From positions 1-32,724 of the forward strand of contig JACCLH010000048.1 in NCBI GenBank assembly GCA_013425375.1: DNA of 32,724 bases, in the 5' to 3' direction. Source of the stretch: Microcaldota archaeon. GTDB lineage: Archaea; Micrarchaeota; Micrarchaeia; Anstonellales; Bilamarchaeaceae. Positions 29,957-32,724 of the stretch are shown here, one piece after another; within the stretch, counting starts at the first letter, position 1; each line of letters begins with the position of its first letter. Below the pieces are notes generated by a model. The model saw only the letters and a list, made by a program, of their open reading frames with translations, had not been told where the DNA came from and did not search any database. Both the position numbers and the translations under genes were made by a program.

Positions 29957-30807
29957 CAGCGCTTCACACTCCCGGCGTGCGCCACCAGCCGCTCGTATTC
30001 TGCCTTCATGGTGAGCGCGTCCAGGTCCAGCTTGGGCGACTCGCATATGACTGTGCCTGAATAGCCGTTCTCGGCAAGGACCTTCATGAAAGGCCTGAAC
30101 GGCGGCTCGTCGCTGGTGCCAAGCACGAGATGGTTGAGTTCGCCCTTGTCAGAATAGTTTATCTCTGAGAAATGGCAGTGGAAGCGCCTGACATAGCTGC
30201 CCAGCTCCTTCTCCAGCAGGTCGAAGACGCGCTTGTAGTCCTCTGCCTTCTTCAGACGCATGTCCCCGCGCGCATGGAGGTGGGCGAAATCTATGACCGG
30301 CACCACCATGTCCAGCTGCTGCGAAAGCCGTATGCTCTCCAGCAGGCCGCCGAAGGCGCTCTTCTTGCCCACGGTCTCGGCGCCGAGCCTTATCTTGATG
30401 CCATCTTGCTTCAGCTTCTCCTCGATGGCCTTCAGGTTCTTCTTGGCTGCGGCGAAGGCCTCTTCAGGGCTCTGCTTCTGGTAGAAACCAGGATGGAAGA
30501 CCGTGATATCTCCGCCTGCCAATGCCGTGATGCGGGCAGAGGCGATGATGTGCCTGAAGGAGTTCTCCACCTTCTCAGGCTCCCTGGAGCAGAGGTTGAC
30601 GAAATAGGGAGCATGGGAAGAGAGGGAGATGCCTGTCTCCTGGGAGGCCTTGCGCACATCAGCCGCGGACGTTTCAGACATGCGCACGCCTTGGACGAAC
30701 TCCATCTCCATGGCCGTGAGGCCGATGTCCGCGCAGCAGCGCACGCCCTCAAGGGTGCTGCTGCCTTTGCACTGGATGGGGATTCCTGCCGGACCGAACC
30801 GTATCAT
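29956..30807 (-). CDS. nfo: Endonuclease IV-like TIM-barrel protein (AP endonuclease 2 family)
   Basis: A 283-residue TIM barrel of the Nfo/xylose-isomerase-like family. Metal-site segments are visible: SLSSHAPYFVNLC (His65 area), ITVFHPGFYQ, LGAETVGKKSAFG with its Glu, VIDFAHLHARGD, RFHCHFSEINYS and VICESPKLD. Endonuclease IV cuts DNA 5' to abasic sites using three Zn ions; sugar isomerases share the fold, but the order of motifs suits the nuclease. It opens with IRFGPAGIPIQCKG, as archaeal versions do. A minus-strand TATA-like element (atttttatc, 30829-30837) is about 25 bases before the ATG. The next gene overlaps its stop codon. Confidence 0.88.
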   Translation of the reverse strand: MIRFGPAGIPIQCKGSSTLEGVRCCADIGLTAMEMEFVQGVRMSETSAADVRKASQETGISLSSHAPYFVNLCSREPEKVENSFRHIIASARITALAGGDITVFHPGFYQKQSPEEAFAAAKKNLKAIEEKLKQDGIKIRLGAETVGKKSAFGGLLESIRLSQQLDMVVPVIDFAHLHARGDMRLKKAEDYKRVFDLLEKELGSYVRRFHCHFSEINYSDKGELNHLVLGTSDEPPFRPFMKVLAENGYSGTVICESPKLDLDALTMKAEYERLVAHAGSVKR

Positions 30808-30837
30808 GAGTAGGATGGGAAGTGAAAAAGATAAAAA

Positions 30838-31683
30838 TCATTGGCAGATATGGTTCACCTGGTTGCAGACCTCTCCCTGGACGCAGTCGGCGTTGTCGTT
30901 GCAGTATCCGAGCTTGGCCTTGCAGTAGTGCCCGCTGTCGCATACCTGCCATGCGCCGCAGTCGGCATTGCTTCCGCAGCGGTCCTTGGCAGGCATGCAG
31001 CGGTGGGTCTGGCTGCTGCAAAGCTCCCAGCTGTTGCATTCGTTGTCAGCTATGCAGTAGCCCTGCCGAGCGATGCATTTCCTGGAAACAGTGTCGCAGC
31101 GGGCCCAGGCGTTGCAGTTCTCGTCGTTGATGCAGTATCCCTCCTTGGCCTTGCAGAAGTGGGTCTTCAGCTCGCAGACCTGCCATGTATCGCAGTCTCC
31201 GTCCAGGTCGCATCTGCCGTCCAGCAGGTAGCACCTCTTGCTCACCGCATCGCATTTCTTCCATGAATCGCAGTCTGTGTCCGAGACGCAGTAGCCTGGC
31301 GCAGGGCCGCACTCGTGGCTGGCCGGATTGCAGTACTCGAAAACCGGATCGCATTGTGAATCGGAATCGCAGAAGCCCGGAGAGGCGCGGCAGTACTGTT
31401 CGCTGTCGCACACCTGCCAGTTCTGGCAGTTGGCATTGCTCCTGCACCTGCCTTCCTGGTAGATACACAGGTGGGTATTCTCCACGTCGCAGCGTGTCAG
31501 GTTGTCGTTGCACTGGCTGTCTTCTTCGCAGTAGCCTGCCAGGGCGTCGCAGGTCGCGCTGGTGGTATTGCAGAACTGCCAGCTCTGGCAATCCGTGTTG
31601 GCCGCGCAGGAGCCAGTGCCTCCTCCGCCGCACCCTGCCAGCATGAAAACCAGCGCCATGATACCGATTAGCAGAAGCCTCAT
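30838..31683 (-). CDS. Lipoprotein of ten Cys-rich repeats
   Basis: A 281-residue secreted protein. MRLLLIGIMALVFMLAGC is a lipoprotein signal with Cys18 at the cleavage site, then Gly-rich GGGGTGS. The rest is ten tandem units of about 26 residues with the spacing C-x5-C-x5-C-x(5-7)-C-x(5-6), for example CDSWKKCDAVSKRC. Many units have an acidic x-D-x-(D/E)-C start and an aromatic Trp after the second Cys. With 40 Cys in a regular pattern, disulfide cross-linking outside the cell is expected. It recalls EB or Dickkopf-like modules of animals, but I cannot assign it. A TATA-like element (aatttttataa, 31703-31713) is about 25 bases before the ATG. Confidence 0.85.
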   Translation of the reverse strand: MRLLLIGIMALVFMLAGCGGGGTGSCAANTDCQSWQFCNTTSATCDALAGYCEEDSQCNDNLTRCDVENTHLCIYQEGRCRSNANCQNWQVCDSEQYCRASPGFCDSDSQCDPVFEYCNPASHECGPAPGYCVSDTDCDSWKKCDAVSKRCYLLDGRCDLDGDCDTWQVCELKTHFCKAKEGYCINDENCNAWARCDTVSRKCIARQGYCIADNECNSWELCSSQTHRCMPAKDRCGSNADCGAWQVCDSGHYCKAKLGYCNDNADCVQGEVCNQVNHICQ

Positions 31684-31707
31684 GGGAAACTATTGGAACG
31701 TTAATTT

Positions 31708-32373
31708 TTATAACTGTTCCAGGATGCGGAAAAGCCCGCTTATGTCCTTCACGGTGTGGTCTGCCTGGGTGGGCACCCCGGAATGCTTACCTGCCAGCAC
31801 GCGGACAGTGGTGATGCCGACCTTCTTCGCAGGGGATATGTCAGCATCCTCCCTGTCACCGACCATCATGCATTCGTCAGCCCTTGCGCCCAGTGTTTTC
31901 AGGACCTTGCGGTAGAATGCGGGGCTTTTGCTTCTGCCCATCTCCTCTGACACGAACACAGCGTCGAAATAGAGCGCCAGGCGCAGCCGGATGAGCTTGT
32001 CCCACTGCTTGACAGCATTGCCGTTGGTCGCGACATAGAGCCTGTAACCCGCCTCCTTGAGCCTGAGCAGGGTGAGCGGCACCTTGGGGAAAGGCTGTAT
32101 AGCGGTCTTGGTATCGTGGTAGGCTGCGATGGCTGCTGCGGTGTAGCGGGCAGGCTCCTTCACGCCGGCCTGCCTGCACAGGTCATCGAAATGCCTGCCA
32201 TAGTTGGAGCCTTTCTTCTCTATTATCATGGCGAGCCTTGCCATGAGCGTGCCGCTGTCGCCGAGCATGCCCATGCCTATCATGGCGTTTATAGCGTTCT
32301 TCCTGGCAAGGGTGGAGAACTCGCTGGACGGGAAGAGCGTGTCGTCTATATCGAAAAGGATGTATTTCATCAT
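31708..32373 (-). CDS. HAD-superfamily hydrolase
   Basis: A 221-residue phosphatase-like protein. Motif I is FDIDDTLFP (Asp8 nucleophile, Asp10 acid/base); motif II is YVATNGN; the motif III Lys is in GRSKSPAFYRK; motif IV is VGDREDADISPAKKVGITTV. The cap is helical and lies between motifs I and II (about 18-95), as in subfamily I enzymes such as TIGR02253-like phosphatases. The substrate is not known; small sugar or nucleoside phosphates are usual. Two ATGs in a row (32373, 32370) are possible starts; a TATA-like element on the minus strand (agataataaaa, 32391-32401) is about 25 bases upstream. Confidence 0.9.
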   Translation of the reverse strand: MMKYILFDIDDTLFPSSEFSTLARKNAINAMIGMGMLGDSGTLMARLAMIIEKKGSNYGRHFDDLCRQAGVKEPARYTAAAIAAYHDTKTAIQPFPKVPLTLLRLKEAGYRLYVATNGNAVKQWDKLIRLRLALYFDAVFVSEEMGRSKSPAFYRKVLKTLGARADECMMVGDREDADISPAKKVGITTVRVLAGKHSGVPTQADHTVKDISGLFRILEQL

Positions 32374-32409
32374 GAAAAGAATAGGGAAAAAGATAATAAA
32401 AACTAGCGG

Positions 32410-32724
32410 CTAGCCGGGTGGTACCTTGGCGAAGATGTCCTTGGTGCATGGCGCAGGCGGCGAGCCCAGCGTGGCTGCTCCAGGGCTCACCCCGGTCTTG
32501 AGGATTATCTCCTTGGTCATGTCCTTCTTGTTCTCCGGATTGCTAGGACAATATCCCCCGCCGCATTTGGCAGATATGGTTTTTATCGTCGGCTTGCCGC
32601 CAGTATCCACAAGGAACTTTACTGTGACTTTTATGGCGTCCTGTGAATCGAGAAGCGTCCTCAGGTCTCCTGCATGGCCAAGCATCGCTCCTGCCACGCG
32701 GTTGGTCAGGTCGGTCGCGTTCAT
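32410..32724 (-). CDS. Uncharacterised protein reaching the window edge
   Basis: 104 residues are visible, from an ATG that is exactly the last three bases of the window to a TAG at 32410. This could be the true start or an internal Met, so the gene may be partial. It opens LTNRVAGAMLGHAGDLRTLL, continues with a strand-rich segment (AIKVTVKFLVDTGGKPTIKT), a Cys cluster CGGGYCPSNPENKKD, and a Pro/Gly-rich end (GSPPAPCTKDIFAKVPPG). There is no TM helix in the visible part. I do not recognise it. Confidence 0.65.
   Translation of the reverse strand: MNATDLTNRVAGAMLGHAGDLRTLLDSQDAIKVTVKFLVDTGGKPTIKTISAKCGGGYCPSNPENKKDMTKEIILKTGVSPGAATLGSPPAPCTKDIFAKVPPG

Noticed and set aside
29117-30064. Open frame of 315 codons on the plus strand
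   Set aside because: It is antisense to the helical protein and lacks promoter, ribosome binding site and recognisable motifs; the minus-strand gene is coupled to the nuclease gene.

Overview
This window reads as a piece of an archaeal chromosome with moderate GC. Archaeal markers are a transcription factor E-like protein, a Sec61-beta subunit, a stand-alone GMP synthase PPase subunit, a GTP-dependent dephospho-CoA kinase (DUF359), a PAC2 protein, a PRC-barrel protein and endonuclease Q. Many genes carry a TATA-like A/T box about 25-28 bases before the start codon, which fits leaderless transcription. Several inner operon genes instead have a Shine-Dalgarno-like G-rich stretch. The mix of compact genes, ankyrin proteins and lipoproteins would suit a DPANN-type lineage (for example Micrarchaeota or Diapherotrites), but I cannot place the organism from sequence alone.

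Layout. 1-164: truncated transposase start. 207-1445: TFE with a long lysine-rich tail, then a Nudix hydrolase. 1457-7764 (minus): a tight five-gene operon built round a VirB4/HerA-type ATPase, with a two-TM protein resembling a VirB4 N-domain, a zinc/TM protein, a coiled-coil winged-helix protein and an 851-residue protein with a large external domain. This looks like an uncharacterised membrane machine and is the best candidate here for a new system. 7905-10760: an accessory island with an ankyrin protein, an AAA ATPase bounded by an 18-bp direct repeat, and a duplicated purB 3' end. 10761-16032: housekeeping genes (purB, HD phosphohydrolase, Sec61-beta, PAC2) and an MNT/HEPN toxin-antitoxin-like pair with a palindromic operator. 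16106-17772: tRNA-Leu(UAA) with an oversized variable region; its 3' end is repeated 1.5 kb downstream, enclosing an AT-richer island with one ankyrin lipoprotein and many hairpins. 17835-23972: M24 peptidase, DUF4349 lipoprotein, PIN protein, dephospho-CoA kinase, PRC-barrel, DUF2085, an HTH-ACT protein, and an acetylglutamate synthase/kinase fusion in unusual domain order. 24000-32724: endonuclease Q interrupted by an intein, a Yip1-like membrane protein, GMP synthase, TPR protein, endonuclease IV-like protein, a lipoprotein of ten Cys-rich repeats, a HAD phosphatase and an unknown protein at the edge.

Functional themes. Purine metabolism (purB, guaA subunit B, HD dNTPase-like) and DNA repair (EndoQ with a C-terminal PCNA-binding motif, endonuclease IV-like) are represented. 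The accessory part is marked by two gene-end duplications (purB and tRNA-Leu) that look like integration scars, each beside an ankyrin gene. Three divergent gene pairs appear to share one central TATA box each.
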